Shown here piece by piece: positions 33,749 to 34,452 of a DNA stretch of 34,452 nt. Source of the DNA: Pseudomonadota bacterium (lineage in GTDB: Bacteria > Desulfobacterota > WTBG01 > CAIYCZ01 > CAIRTM01). Location of the stretch: contig JAHEEI010000008.1 in NCBI GenBank assembly GCA_024640785.1, positions 1 through 34,452 on the forward strand, read 5' to 3'. The stretch's first letter is position 1. Each line of letters starts with the position of its first letter. The notes under the pieces were generated by a model. It did not search any database, was not told the origin of the DNA, and saw only the letters and a program-made list of their open reading frames with translations. The position numbers and the translations under genes are program-made.

Positions 33749-34444
33749 ATGAAGCTTTCCATAGTTATACCGGTTTATAATGAAAAAGACACGTTTTTAC
33801 CTTTGCTTGACCGGGTGAGACAGACCCCTTTTGATAAAGAGATCATCCTTGTTGAAGACTGCTCCACAGACGGCACCCGGGATATTTTGAAGAAACTGGC
33901 AGAAGAAGACACTTCATTAAAATGCATTTTTCATGAAAAAAACATGGGCAAAGGTGCGGCCCTTGCAACTGGTTTTAAGCATGTTGAGGGGGATATTGTA
34001 ATTATTCAGGATGCGGACCTTGAATACAATCCTGAAGAGTATCCGGTAATCCTCGCACCCATTCTTGACGGCAGAGCGGATGTTGTTTATGGATCCAGAT
34101 TCCTCGGCAGTCCTCAGCGGGTACACCTTTTCTGGCATTATGTGGGGAACAAGGCCTTTACGCTTTTTTCAAATATTTTTACCAACATTAATCTGACCGA
34201 TATGGAGACCTGCTATAAAGCCTTCAGGGCAACACTTCTAACACGGTTTACCATCCGTTCAAAACGTTTCGGAATTGAGCCTGAAATTACAGCCAAGTTT
34301 GCGCGACTGAAATGTAAGATTTATGAGGTGCCGGTTTCCTATAGCGGACGGGACTATGCAGAAGGTAAAAAGATTGGCTGGAAGGACGGGGTGGCGGCAT
34401 TCTTCTGGATTGTTTACTACAACCTGAACCGGAGTATGCACTAA
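33749..34444 (+). CDS. GT2-family glycosyltransferase, DPM1-like
   Basis: 231 residues, complete. An inverting GT-A glycosyltransferase: LSIVIPVYNEKDT (nucleotide fold start), EIILVEDCSTDGTRDIL, EKNMGKGAALATGFKHVEGD, QDADLEYNPEEY with the metal-binding Asp-Ala-Asp (88-90), VVYGSRFLG and the acceptor-side DMETCYKAFR and FGIEPEITAKFARL. The best match is the dolichol-/polyprenyl-phosphate mannose or glucose synthase group that lacks C-terminal membrane helices. It likely charges a polyprenyl phosphate with a sugar on the cytoplasmic face. It follows the sulfotransferase by 23 bp and is the last complete gene in the window. Confidence 0.92.
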   Translation: MKLSIVIPVYNEKDTFLPLLDRVRQTPFDKEIILVEDCSTDGTRDILKKLAEEDTSLKCIFHEKNMGKGAALATGFKHVEGDIVIIQDADLEYNPEEYPVILAPILDGRADVVYGSRFLGSPQRVHLFWHYVGNKAFTLFSNIFTNINLTDMETCYKAFRATLLTRFTIRSKRFGIEPEITAKFARLKCKIYEVPVSYSGRDYAEGKKIGWKDGVAAFFWIVYYNLNRSMH

Positions 34445-34452
34445 AAAGAGCT

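Noticed and set aside
1-34452. CRISPR arrays, insertion sequences, prophage
   Set aside because: No regularly spaced repeats, transposase motifs, integrase or phage structural genes were seen on reading both strands.

Overview
The window looks like chromosomal DNA from an AT-leaning Gram-negative anaerobe, most likely a member of the Desulfobacterota (Desulfobacterales-like). The evidence is several lipobox outer-membrane lipoproteins, a twin-arginine signal protein, the linked order recO-glyQ-glyS-ppdK, two-subunit glycyl-tRNA synthetase, the long form of S-adenosylhomocysteine hydrolase, and DUF3015/DUF4105 envelope proteins. The taxonomic call is inference from gene content and order; no rRNA or tRNA gene is visible. 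I see no transposase, integrase, phage gene or CRISPR array.

Layout. 1-1.8 kb (minus): 3' part of dut missing, then a DUF4124 lytic transglycosylase and an inositol-monophosphatase-family enzyme whose conserved N-terminus has no ATG/GTG/TTG start. 2.0-8.6 kb (plus): metK with a clear promoter and terminator, asnB, a glycine-zipper OmpA lipoprotein, archease followed by the RNA ligase rtcB, and a SlyB-like lipoprotein. 8.7-11.6 kb: a TIM-barrel isomerase/epimerase-like protein overlapping an unknown 100-aa protein, a convergent single-domain Hpt protein, and a divergent MurC/Mpl-type ligase. 11.8-15.4 kb (minus): a VanZ protein with an extra extracytoplasmic domain, plsY, and ahcY. 15.7-23.7 kb (plus): mgtE, recO, glyQ, glyS, ppdK. 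23.8-27.7 kb: two near-identical secreted DUF3015 proteins flanking a minus-strand TRL-like lipoprotein, then a large DUF4105 envelope protein.

27.9-34.4 kb (plus) is the most interesting part. It is a tight run of two paralogous secreted AlkP-superfamily phosphodiesterases (one membrane-anchored, one Tat-exported, stop and start 2 bp apart), a 61-aa ribbon-helix-helix-like protein, an unnamed multi-pass membrane protein with a periplasmic domain, a compact sulfotransferase-family protein and a DPM1-like GT2 glycosyltransferase. I read it as a candidate uncharacterised envelope-modification system acting on a phosphodiester-linked or polyprenyl-linked glycan or lipid. The substrate cannot be read from the sequence.

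The remaining genes are mostly housekeeping. MetK and AhcY make and recycle the two ends of the methyl-donor cycle; PpdK links pyruvate and phosphoenolpyruvate; RtcB and archease form an RNA repair/splicing pair; PlsY starts phospholipid synthesis.
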